Positions 35,822 to 46,850 of a stretch of 64,000 bases of DNA are shown piece by piece. The translations under genes were made by a program, and so were the position numbers. The notes beneath the pieces were generated by a model, which made no database searches, was not told where the DNA came from, and was given only the letters and a program-made list of their open reading frames with translations. This stretch comes from Atopsyche davidsoni (taxonomy: Eukaryota; Arthropoda; Insecta; Trichoptera; Hydrobiosidae): contig JAILWY010000010.1 in NCBI GenBank assembly GCA_022113835.1, positions 11,166,501-11,230,500 on the forward strand, in the 5' to 3' direction. Numbering within the stretch: position 1 is the stretch's first letter; every line of letters begins with the position of its first letter.

Positions 35822-37190
35822 GTATCTTCATTTCTATACTATCTAATCTTGTATGTATAGTTGAATTAATATAATATTGATGCTTTATAAATGAAACGGT
35901 TAAATAACAAGTTTATAAATTTGGATACAATAATTTTAACGAATGTTCGAATTAAACCTTCTTAAATATTCCTTAGTAAAATCAACTATATAACCAAATA
36001 AGATGTTTATTATTAATTAAAATTAATATGTTGGATGAAGTTTTTTCTTTGTCTTAGTAACAAAATGTCGTTTTTTGATGATATGTATCTATTTATTTTA
36101 GGTATGTAATTTTATATAATATATGCATTCAGATTATCTAAAAAGCATTTTTGAAAACATGTTGTGGGGGTAAGGCCTGCTTACAACGACTGATATTATT
36201 ACTCTAATAAAAAGATAGTTTTTTAATTTATAATCTTTAAAGACCTTAATTATTTGAACAAGTATTAGACGCGAACAATACAACTGATAACTAGACTAAA
36301 AAAATATCCCAGTATAGACTTTAAATCTGGGGTGTACTTCCTTGTACTGAATGAAGACTGTCGACCTTCACCTGTTTCTCTGTTTCTGGCTTACTATCGA
36401 ATATTCAGAGAACACGGGTATTGAGTTACTCGCAGAGAAAATTTAAAGGAAACAGCTGTGTTGTCGGTCTATATTTATCGGCTAGGAAGCGAGTCGGCAC
36501 TGCGTCGGCTAGTGTGGACCAGTGTTTGGATTGTAGACTGAGATACTAGAAAACTTATTTATTCTGCGCCAAAACAATACTTGTTAATGGATGCCTGTAG
36601 CCCGGGTCCTTGCTGGCAATCGTGGTTATCCTACGGCCAGCGAAGTTCGGCACTAATCAGTTGAGGTCAATTGTCAAAAAAAATTATACTCAGGTCCGGC
36701 AACATATATTTTATTGTAAATAGACTAAAAAAAAAAACAATAGCGAAAAACTAAAACGCATTTGACTTCGCATAGGTTAGGTAGGTAATTTCCATAAACA
36801 CCACGTATACTTTTCACGTTATAATAAATAATTAGAATTAAAGCAAAAAATATTTATCAACTGATTTCAGGTGTCAAATATTTATTACTAACCTTAAAAA
36901 ATTCTAAATTATTGCTACCTATTATCTCAATAGTTATCTATCATTTGTGTTGATTATTATCAACACAAATGAAAATAAAGACATCGCAGAAAAATTAGGG
37001 GAATTATTTTGAATAATGAGAAAATTATGAATGGGAATGAGTTGCTTAACAGCTGAGTATGATATTTGGAAATTGTCTTTTTAGGTATTAAGTTTACCAG
37101 ACAGACAAAGTTTTGCGATTTGGGTGTATATAAGTACCGGTTATTTTTATAGTTTTGATTAAATTTACTAACAAAAAGTTTTTTTTTCAG
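35822..37190 (+). other. Fhos intron
   Basis: A 1.37-kb intron. It contains a perfect hairpin (36941-36972) and a GC-richer patch at 36480-36650 with TATATTTA at about 36470, which might be an internal promoter, though no usable first exon could be defined. Confidence 0.6.
36941..36972. repeat. Perfect 14-bp palindrome with 4-nt loop
   Basis: TCATTTGTGTTGAT (36941-36954), TATT, then the exact complement ATCAACACAAATGA (36959-36972). It lies in a Fhos intron. Confidence 0.95.
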
Positions 37191-40100
37191 TATGAAAGCA
37201 CCTATACGAGGACCAAATCAGATAGCGCCACGGCGAAAGACAACACTCGCTCCACACCGAGCGCGGACAAGAGCCCGCCTACTCCGAGTAGGTACTCTTC
37301 AACAAGTGCCAGCTCCTACAGAAATAACTACACGCCTTCGGCCAGCACATACTCCAGAGATAAATCAGGCACTAGAGAGAAGGATTCCAGCCTCACTACT
37401 CTAACAAACCGATATGCCAACTACACACCCGATGAGAAGCCTGATAAACAGTCCGTGCTGAGCAAATACATGAACGCTAAGGCGGCTGAAAAAAAGACTG
37501 ACCCCATATCTCCCTCTACCACCTATACGAGAGCAGGAGCGAGCTCAGTGGGAAGACCGCGAAGTAGAGATCCAAGTCCTGTGGACAAAAGTTACAGTTA
37601 TAGCAGGGGCTTGACCTCAACTCAGTCCCGAAATAATGACGATAATTCAGCGAACACTTCCAGTCGAAGTAAAGCCTTAACAACAACAAAGGATAAGGCG
37701 AGAGACTTGACTAACAGCGAACGCGATAAAGACATTCCCAGTAAAACTACTAAATCCCCCGGGTATAGTTCATCGGCTTATCCATCTTATAAACTTTATC
37801 CCAGAACGACGGCTTACAGTCGTTCTCTATCCAAAGAAGAGCCAAAAGTGGAACCTGTGAGCAGCTCTAGATATAATCCGACGACAAACAGATTTAGTAG
37901 CTCGTATACGAGACCCATAGTCGATAAACCTGTATCTCCATATTTAGCCCCCATATCTCCGTGTCCCATAACGACCAGCAGTAATAATTCATTAAGATCA
38001 ATTAGTCAGTTGAACGGCAACTCTAATGAAAATATTGTTGAAGAACCTAAAAACGAAATAATCGAAAACAGCAAAGATGAGACGAGTAGTGAAGATGAAT
38101 CCGATGATTCAGATGAAGATTCGTCCGAAAGCGAAGCTCAGTCGATGATATCTCTAACTGTAGTCACAAGGGGGACGTCACCGACTGCTCCGTGTTCTTC
38201 GGTTTATCTCCGAACTCGAAGAGCAGACATGGCTAAGACGATTGAAAAAACAGTGACTCGACCCAAGAGACGAGTGGTCATGGTGGATAAGGAAATGCAA
38301 TCAGATAGAATGGACGACTCCACAAGAAGCTCTAGATATGGAAGCACAGCAAGGATTTCAGCATCACCTTGGTCATCGTATTCAGATTCTCGCTACACTC
38401 CAATTACGAGTGGTAGATATTCATCAGGTAGATATAGTACATATACAAGTACAAGAGACACTTCAAGTACTGCCACTTCGGATAAGACGCCATCGTCCAA
38501 TGACTCGGCCAGTCGCAGAGCAGAGTCTCTCGATACAAGTGCGTCGACTACTCAAACCGATAACTTGAAACCAAAGTTATCAGACAGTTCCGAAAATAAA
38601 TCAGAATATAATTCTAAATCTATAAGTAATGTTGAACCACCTGCTGTTTCTTCGTTCAAATCTGAAAAGGAAGTCATTAAAGAAAGTCTTCCTAGATCTA
38701 TCCCAGTAAGAGAAAAATCAAAATCGAAAACTCCACCGTTAGCTCTAACAAAAGTAATTTCTAAACAACCATCTCCAGAAATAAATAGTTGCAATGATCA
38801 ACTTCCTCCCCAAGTTCCGAAATCAGAATCAGTACCGTTAACGAAATCAGCTTCAATAACGCAGTCTTTAATAAAAACAGGTAAAACTGTTAAAAAGACA
38901 GTGAAAAAAGTACGCGCTAAAGACGGTGAAACAAAAAAACGGTTAGTGAAAAGGAGCGTGTCTACCAGCTCTGGCGACTCAGAATGTTCCTTGCAGAACG
39001 GCAGCACTGAATCTGGAGATCAAGAAAATTCAGCCGAGCCAGCGGGAATCAAAAAATCTAAATCTCTATCTAGGACTAAGTCAATAGGGAGCGTATCAAA
39101 GCTCAAAAATATATCAGAAACCAAAGTAAGCCCTCCGAGTAATATAAGCAATGAGGGACCAAATAATAATAACAATTCGAAATCAGTATCACGAATATCA
39201 TTGTCACGTACAAGCAGTAGCACAGAATCGAATTCTGTTCCTACGTGTAGCTCATCAAGTGATGAAGAAAGTGAAGGATCAAAATCTAAAATTTGTCAAT
39301 CGCAAACAATCAATAACGGATATAAACAAAGCGGTTCTTCTAGAACTTCGGTGTTGGTCTCATCGGCTGATGAAGTATCACTTTCCCAAGACAAGCCTGC
39401 CAAGCCTCCTCCGAGTCCAAGGTCACTCAAGAGTGACTCTCAGCCGAGAACAGAAGAAGCCAAATCATTTTTGATGAGAGCGTTGGCTCCCGTTACGAAT
39501 CTTTTTAAAATGCGAAGTCAGGAGACAAATGAAAAGGGCCAATGGGTGGACAACGCAGGAGATTCTGACAATCAAAATACAATGAACGTCATATCAATAG
39601 CTACAGACAGTGAGGGTAAGCAAAGTAGCGGGTTGAAGCCTTTGCCCATCCGACATATAGAATCTGGGGAAAAAGCTTGGTGGATGGAGTCGAATAGTGA
39701 TAAAAATAGCGAAGGTAGTTTAAAAAAAAGCAGTAGCATATCATTTGCGAAAAACGTAGATTCAGGAGAATCGAAGAATTCTGATGATCCAAAAAATACC
39801 GCTTTCAGGTTCAAATTGGCGAGGTATGAGTCGGGAGAAAAGGCATGGTGGTTGCAAAGCAATGGTAATATTCCCGAGGGAGTAGAAGTGAGAACACCTA
39901 GCAGAAAGGGTTCGAGCGATAGTGAGCACTCAGACAAGTTCAATGTTTATAAAATACGGCATATCGATTCGGGTGAAGGAGATTGGAGTCAAAAAAGCAA
40001 GGAAACTACACAGAACTCCTCAGAGCCCGAAAAACCTGCAAAGACCCCCGAAAAATCGACAGCCGATGATAACTTTACATTAAATGTTGTACGAATTAGA

Positions 40101-40681
40101 CACATCGAATCCGGTGAAAAGGCCTGGTGGATGGCCAGCAACAAAAATATTCCAGAAGGAATAAAGATTTTACCGGTTTCATCGGATGATTCTGATTCAG
40201 ATAGTTCTTCGGAAACCGAAGATAATAAAATTAATATTAATGGTGGTACAAAAATTACAAGCAACGGTGTTACTGAAGTTTCCAGATTTCCTACTAATCT
40301 GCCTGATGAAGAGTACGAAGAACCTCTTGGTGACCGCAGAAGTCCGGAAGGACTAGAAACTCCCCACGCCGGAGAAGACTGCATGGAAAGAACATCGCCG
40401 TATGATAATATTATCTGCAATCACACGCCCAACCAAACAGGCAAAAATAAAATCGCTGGGAAGAGTTTACCAAACTTCATATCTCGACACATGGATATCG
40501 ATGACATCTTGGGAACATCTGGCCAGTTATTCACCCCCATGATGGACAGGATCTTGGCTAGAAAGACGGGTAGGGAGATCGTAGAAGGTGACAACTCGGA
40601 GTGCAAGGAGATCGACGTGGATCAGGTGCGGATTCACGACAGCACTGCTCAGCGACCAGTTATTCAAAAACTTTTAAACAG
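37191..40681 (+). CDS. Fhos: Fhos giant exon: disordered Ser-rich region
   Basis: A 3.49-kb exon begins after TTTTTTTCAG with YESTYTRTKSDS and ends at AACAG|GTACAG, phase 2, adding about 1163 residues. In order it shows Ser/Thr/Tyr-rich repeats with YSSSR-like words; an acidic run (DETSSEDESDDSDEDSSESE, near 38080-38135); a Lys-rich block with KTVKKTVKKVRAKDG (near 38885-38925); SKSLSRTKSIGS; and four copies of an RHIESGEKAWW motif (39650-40130). Near the end is an ordered-looking stretch, NFISRHMDIDDILGTSGQLF. Long Fhos isoforms in insects carry such extensions ahead of the GBD; this region is probably cytoplasmic, at sarcomeres, and phosphorylated (inference). A stop follows soon after the donor if it is not spliced. 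Confidence 0.85.
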
Positions 40682-40802
40682 GTACAGTATAACACTTTGA
40701 TTTTATAATTCTGCACAAAACCTAGAAGCTATTAAAGTCAATTTCATTTTAACGTAAACTGTTTTTACGTAAACTTCATCTTATTTTGTGTGCATTCTAA
40801 AG

Positions 40803-42001
40803 CAGGGGTGAGCAACCTTTTTAATCAACGGGCCATTTTTCATTAAAAAAAATTTGGTGGGCCGCACATAAAGTAACACTTATTAATAATTTACAAAACT
40901 TTATTTATAATAAACATTGGAATAAAAAAATATAAAATTTTTAAAAAAATTTAATGAAAAATAAAAACAAACAAGAAAAGAACAGAAAAACGAATTTACT
41001 TGAAATTTTTAATGAGAAATTTGGCACTGTTTTTTCGATACAAGCTGATCAATATCAACCGGAATTGATGAGGTGGCTACACGTACGCAGCTTTCTAGTT
41101 GTGCATCACTCAGTCTTGATCGGTGGTCATTTTTGATTAATTTCATGGTTGAAAACAATTGTTTGCAAACATATGTACTTCCGAACAGAGACATCATTTG
41201 CTTTGCATTTTTCGTCAAAAGCGAAAATTTCTCAGGGCTCACATAAAATTTATAAAAATTTTCGATATTTACTGAAAAAAAAAAAATTTAATCTGTATTA
41301 TTCTGCATGTCAATCACTTCCATTTGAAAGTCTTCGGGAACTGTATTCACATCTATATTAAATGGCGAGGAAAACATTTTCATGAAAACCGCTGTCTTCT
41401 CAGCTTTGAACATTTGGAATCGTAATTGAAATTCGTTGATTAAAATGTCTATATGTTGTGCGTATTTTTGAGAAGAAGTAACGTTTTCTTTTTCTAAATG
41501 TGGAAAGTGAGACACACTATTCTGCAAAAGATGATGTTTCCACAATTTTAATTTGCGCTCAAAGCCCTGAACTTTATCATACAAATTGTGAATAAACTGT
41601 CCTTTGCCTTGAAGTTCCACATTAAGATCGTTGAGATGCTGTGTCATGTCGATAAGAAACCCAAAATCGCACACCCATTCTTTATTACCAAAATGAGGAA
41701 AGGCATATCCCTTCATATCCAAGAACAATTGTATTTCGCTTTATAAGTCTTTATACTCTTTTTAGCATTGCACCTCTACTAAGCCCACGTACTTCGGTAT
41801 TAAAAACCACGTCGCCATATTCAGTTTCATATTTTGTTTCGGTTTAGTATGTACTATCATTTTATTAAAATTAATTTTATAACAATATATTTATGGGAGA
41901 AAGTAGATAAAATAAATTCAATTTTAAAAATGCTTGGCGGGCCGCATAAACATATTTAACGGGCCGCAAGCGGCCCGCGGGCCGCGTGTTGCTCATCCCT
42001 G
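40803..42001 (-). mobile_element. Internally deleted hAT transposon in Fhos intron
   Basis: The left end is CAGGGGTGAGCAACC and the right end is the complement of CAGGGATGAGCAACA. The flanks are TTCTAAAG (40795-40802) and GTCTAAAG (42002-42009), an 8-bp duplication with one change. At 1199 bp it is shorter than an intact hAT of about 3 kb. Pieces of transposase remain on the - strand. It fills most of the intron between 40681 and 42095, which would otherwise be about 200 bp. The GGGCCGC words inside both ends resemble those of the small hAT elements at 31296 and 31498, but the tips differ. Confidence 0.88.
41009..41728 (-). pseudogene. hAT transposase C-terminal remnant
   Basis: Two - strand frames carry the end of a hAT transposase of the type found in GTF2IRD2-like and other domesticated hAT proteins. 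The first (41728-41288) reads FLIDMTQHLNDLNVELQGKG and continues to MFSSPFNIDVN. The second (41242-41009) reads MMSLFGSTYVCKQLFSTMKL, the conserved hAT C-terminal dimerisation segment, then NDHRSRLSD. A stop after NNTD separates them. The N-terminal zinc finger and the first catalytic parts are absent, so it cannot act. Confidence 0.85.
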
Positions 42002-42094
42002 GTCTAAAGCATGAATCAACTTGAGAAAACTTTTCGTAAATATGGTTTTATAGTACCTAATGATATTAATAATAATAATTATTATTATTTTTAG

Positions 42095-42137
42095 GAGCGA
42101 CATTATCGATTGCAGAAACGAAAATGACCCAGTACAA
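42095..42137 (+). CDS. Fhos: Small Fhos exon (probable)
   Basis: 43 nt between TTATTATTTTTAG and GTAAGTAG. Entering in phase 2 from the giant exon it reads SDIIDCRNENDPVQ after NR and leaves in phase 0. The acceptor tract is AT-rich and the donor is consensus. It cannot join the candidate exon at 45924 in frame (phase 0 against 2), but it can join the GBD exon using an AG at 46597-46598. It may therefore be one of two mutually exclusive choices. Confidence 0.5.
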
Positions 42138-42341
42138 GTAAGTAGATTTTTGTGTGCTTCACGAATTTTGCGACCAACTATGGTTTGGAACTCCGAAAGA
42201 AAAAAAAATTTAAACGCATGACGGCTTTTAATGTCACAAACCACGAGAGCGTATTTATATTACTTTAATGGAAAATTTATTTAACACACAGTTTCGACCT
42301 TAACCGATAAAATGATTTTTTTACAATTAAAGGCTTCCACT

Positions 42342-42342
42342 A

Positions 42343-42385
<43 letters not shown>

Positions 42386-42401
42386 GTGTGTGTGTGTGTG
42401 T
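42342..42401. repeat. (TA)n(TG)n compound microsatellite
   Basis: TA repeats followed directly by TG repeats. Confidence 0.95.
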
Positions 42402-45400
42402 TTATAGCTGCTATATCACATCCACCCATTGCTTTTAGGGTGTTAGCAATGAATTATTTTTCAATTAAAACAATTCATTTAGTGCCCTCTGGGTGTTTAC
42501 AATGACACCACGAAGTAATAGTAAGTCCAGACTCAAACCTATATTTATGACTACCTACTTGCTGCTTACTACTCCAAAGGATAAATATACGTCACTTAGA
42601 TCACTGCTTCCATTATAGTAAAAAAAAACTATTTTTTATTATGTTTATCTATGTAACAACATGTTTCTGGTAAATTTGGTAGAACACAGCTTCCATGCTT
42701 TTACAAAAGCACAGCATAAAACTGTCATTTAAAACTCTGTAATGTTTAAAATATTATCTTTTGTGGTGTAGATATAAAAAAATACCCTTTCTTCTTCGTC
42801 TACCAGGGAATATTAATATTATTTGTAACCACCGCGACTCAGATTCTGCGCAAACCTTGTGAACATAAATTCTTCTGCGGTGTGACGGCGTATTCCTGCG
42901 TTTTATATTTAAGGGACTGTAAAACCATAGAATGCAAAACGGGTATCGATTTTACTATAGGCCGTTAACCATTAACCACACATTAAAATTTACCAATGAA
43001 TTTTTCAATAATTTTTTTGAAACACTTTTATTTATTTAGGTTTTCAATATTTTTAGAGAAACCCCTCGCTGGAATTTTTTGAATATACCTATTAGTTTTG
43101 ACAACACGCTGGCGAAATTGGTAGCTTCAAATATAAAAACAGGTTAGAATACCCCTAATAACATTTATATACTAAAAAAATATTACTTCTAGTTTTATTT
43201 TTTTAAATATTTTCGTGACATATTTATTTTTCACTTATGCTTTAAGAAATGTTATCATGATCCGTTCTGAAAAATAATTATAATATTTGACACTGCGGGG
43301 AGTGTTTACATTTAATCTCGAGTTTTATTTCAATCTTCCACTGTGAACGACTCTGAATATGATTCTGAAAAATTATTGACGGAATTAAAATTTTAAATTT
43401 GACCCAGGCTACTAACCAAGGAAGTGAGAAACCCACCTAGAAGATCTTATACCGGTGCCTGCGAGTCGTTGGGGTTTTAATTGATCTTTTCCATACTTGT
43501 CTATCTATTCTGAAATTCACAATATTGCAAATGCTTATCGGTTATTGTATTTTTTTAATAATATATAATTTTTGAACTCGAAAAATTATATCGATTTCCA
43601 TTGTTTTATTATTTGTAAATAGCAACAGATATATTTTTTTAAAAGAGATTACACAACATACACCATCGAATTTTATTACTTTTTTGTTGTCAGATTTTTA
43701 AGTCATGACATAATGCCAATGATACAAAACTAATAAACTTAACAAATTTAGAATAATTTATTACCGAAGACTCCGTAGAAATATATATTTGACATTTTGC
43801 TGGCGGCCTGCATGAATTTAATAGACACAGTAAGAAACCTTGTGAGTCAATATTTTAATAATCGGATTGTAATGTTATTAGATAAAAACTTCGTCATTGG
43901 CGATGTTCGGAATCAACACTCGCAAACAGTCCGACATTCATATGCTCGGTGGACTCTCTCGCAGTCCAGTCGGAAGCCATACAACTCTAATGAGGACTGT
44001 GGACCCTCGCACCAACACTCAAAGGCTTACGTTAATACACGATTTTATTTTATTTCTAGAGTATTGAGACTAGTTACGAATATAAATGCGGTTGAAATAT
44101 GTTGAAATCATTAAACAAATATTTACCACGTCACATAAATCTGTTTGCCAATTTTATTAAATAAAAAACAATTTTAATTTTATTAAATGTATAATTATGT
44201 TTCAGTTTTTGAATGTTCTAATGGTGTCTATTTACAAACACCGTAATATTTTCGTAAATAATACTTATTGACGGAGTAATTAGGAAACTCACTTATAATT
44301 TATTTGCTTGCTTGTCAGGCAAGCAGGCCGTACAATTAGGTTATCTATAATTTACACCACCTGCGTGGAAATGATTCCTTTATCGATTATACGATCGCGT
44401 TAAATTCTTAAAATTAGCTTCCACTTTTACAGCCGGTGGAAATGCTTGAAGGAAATAGAAATGTGTGGAAAAGATGCACGAAGAACTATGTGATGGGCCG
44501 TTTACCACGAGGGAAGAGCTTGGCAACGTTCCAGCAGGCAATCAGCAGTTTAGAATGATAAGAACTATTGAAAGAGTTACAGTCTTTGTTGGAGACGTCT
44601 TTATTTTCAACAAATATCATCTTTTATTTTGTATCTTGGCATAATTTTTTTTTCCTGCTTTTTTCCAATGAACTCACCTGACGCAATATTCAAAAGCTAT
44701 TAAAATAGGAATATATGAATACAAGTAAAATAGGTGATGTAAAAAAAAACAAGATTGCAAGATACCCCAAAGATAATAAAACGTAGAATTTTTAATTCTA
44801 ACCTATGATTTTGGTCTTATTGAAAATATAAATAAATTAGCTGACTAATTTTTAAAAATATCTGTGGAAATTAATAATGTCCACAAATTGAAAAAATATT
44901 CTCTTTGTGAAAGTATATAATATCTAAAACTCACTTTATTTTATTTTATTATTGATGAAATGGAATAATTCCAAATATTTACGTATATTTTAAACTAATT
45001 TAGTAAACTGCTTGTTAATGCCGGTTACCAGCTTCCCAAAGACCTTCAGGTAATTGTTTGCTCGAAGGTCTTTCACGAATCCACGACAGACTGGACTATT
45101 TAAAATATGCTTATTATTTAAACATGAAATACGAATAGCCAAATGGCCAGAAGATTACACAATGAAATTTTTGAACGCTTTCGCCTTTTCAGTTCATGAG
45201 CTTTCTCAAGCTCTGGAGTCTAATGAAGAAATCTCCCCGCCATTTCGCTATGAATATTTTTTGGCACTAACGAAGTTCGACCCTAACGACAAATTGACAA
45301 CCTTAGCTCATCCGCAAAAAAATTCAGCGATCACCACATTTCGTTACATGTCGTCGTTGTGTACGCTGTTTTATGGCATTATTCTCGCTACTTCCTGCCA

Positions 45401-45737
45401 CTTCTTGCCACTTGCCGCTCGACCGGGCCAGTCGCCGTCCAGGCGCCGTGCGCGGTGGACGTGGGTAGTCGTATTCCACTTGCTTCTAACGCGATTTTCG
45501 CAAAACGTGTCTCTGTGGTTAAAATATCGAGTTACTCCACAACAAAAAAAACTTCTCGCATTAGAACAACTCCAAATAATTCACCACCAGTTGGCTAGTT
45601 GCTGTGATGCTTTTATTATAATCGTGTAATTTTTCCACTCTGAATTGTTTTAAGGCTAGGATATTTTTCGCTATAGTTCCTAAAACTTAGGGAAAATAAG
45701 GAGAATGATGTTCGGTAAACAATAAATTATTTATATG

Positions 45738-45741
<4 letters not shown>

Positions 45742-45792
<51 letters not shown>

Positions 45793-45805
45793 GTATATAT
45801 ATAGT
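45742..45805. repeat. (TA)n microsatellite
   Basis: A TA dinucleotide run, with small interruptions at its right end, in a Fhos intron. Confidence 0.95.
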
Positions 45806-45923
45806 TTTTTTAGTTAGTAAGTCAAAACACATCTCATAAATTTATTGTTAGTATATTAGTTTTGAATAATATCTAGGGATATGAATATGTATGATCACGA
45901 TTTTTTGTGATATTTTTTCTCAG

Positions 45924-46000
45924 CGTGCTATCCCTGCCGTCTTCTTTAGAGCACTCCGCAAACGGACATGTCTATATTGAAAGCTGCGCGGCGTTGCCAG
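45924..46000 (+). CDS. Fhos: Candidate alternative Fhos exon
   Basis: A strong acceptor (TATTTTTTCTCAG) opens a 77-nt segment. Entering in phase 2 it reads VLSLPSSLEHSANGHVYIES then CAALP, and leaves in phase 1 at CCAG|GTGTGT. That phase 2 entry fits the giant exon (40681), and the phase 1 exit fits an AG at 46586-46587 ahead of the GBD exon (giving DLKENERT). GC content is higher than in the flanks. If used, it would replace exon 42095-42137. There is no homology evidence; it is supported only by splice signals, phase and composition. Confidence 0.4.
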
Positions 46001-46576
46001 GTGTGTCCCCTCCACCCCTCGCACCTGCCGGGGGAGATTGAGCACTGCAGGGATGGATGCACTTACTCGGTGCATCTCGCGCATCCCGGCCAGGCCGACC
46101 TGGTGCAATAACTGCTTTCCGCTTAAATGCCTCCCGCTAATGAGGATGGTTTCGTTTATATTCAATCAAATATATATTTACTCTTTAATGCGTACGCTGA
46201 CATTACCTAATAGCAGCGTACATATAATATATCTGAACAATAGAATCGTTATCGTCGTAATAAAATTGAGCTCACACCGCATAACATAACAATGTAAAAT
46301 CGATTAGTTATTTCACATTAAAAAGCAATATAATATAACATACTCTGATGAACATCTCAAGCTGTAATATTTTTAAATTGTAACCGAACTCGTACACATA
46401 CGGTTCATCTTTAAAATTACTGGTTCCAGTACTAAATTAATTCTTTGACTAATTTTTTGTAGTTTTAAGAAATGAAATAATATTCTCAAAGTAAACTTGT
46501 CAAAGTTATGGTCATTTAATTAGTAGAAATCGAGTCCATTAACTTGGAAAAAGTGAAAATAGATTTAAAATCATAG

Positions 46577-46850
46577 TTACCTGATAGACCTCAAAGAGAA
46601 CGAAAGGACTCGAAGGAGCGCTGAAGAGTCGAGCTCGCCGTCGAGGAAGTCGCCAGTGACCATGGTGATTCCGAAGATGCCCGGAGAGGAGCTGACTTGT
46701 CGGGTGCAGTACTTGAACGACATGGATCCTTTCATGTGCTGGAGTGAGTTGCCCATTCCGGGAAAACCACCCCAGCACACCTTCAGCACCGCACTGCCGC
46801 TCTCCTACCAGCTGCCCGCCGTCCATCGTCTCTTGAGGGCGCCTCATAGG
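46577..46850 (+). CDS. Fhos: Fhos exon with start of GTPase-binding domain
   Basis: The exon reads AEESSSSPSRKSPVTMVIPK, then TCRVQYLNDMDPFMCW, then LPLSYQLPAVHRLLRAPHR, and ends at CATAGG|GTGAGG in phase 0. The TCRVQYLNDMDPF and PAVHRLL blocks match the conserved beginning of the FHOD GTPase-binding domain, where vertebrate FHOD1 has an equivalent RVQYL.D.DPF block. This domain helps in Rac-linked regulation and autoinhibition. The left border is uncertain: AG at 46575, 46586 or 46597 would accept phase 2, 1 or 0 input respectively, and a stop in frame at 46566 excludes anything earlier. All three acceptors lack a good pyrimidine tract. Confidence 0.85.

Larger units (their letters stand above)
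42138..46576 (+). other. Fhos intron region
   Basis: It contains a mixed TA/TG microsatellite (42342-42401), another (TA)n (45742-45805), the exon candidate at 45924-46000, a 191-codon open frame of unknown meaning at 45054-45629, and otherwise AT-rich DNA. I recognise nothing in 42410-45050. Confidence 0.5.

Noticed and set aside
36460..36650. Possible internal promoter and first exon (TATATTTA then ATG opening MDACSPGPC)
   Set aside because: The frame stops before any usable donor, so no exon could be built; kept only as a remark in the intron entry.
39572..40420. Antisense frames over the giant Fhos exon
   Set aside because: Shadows of the real + strand coding frame; no independent signals.
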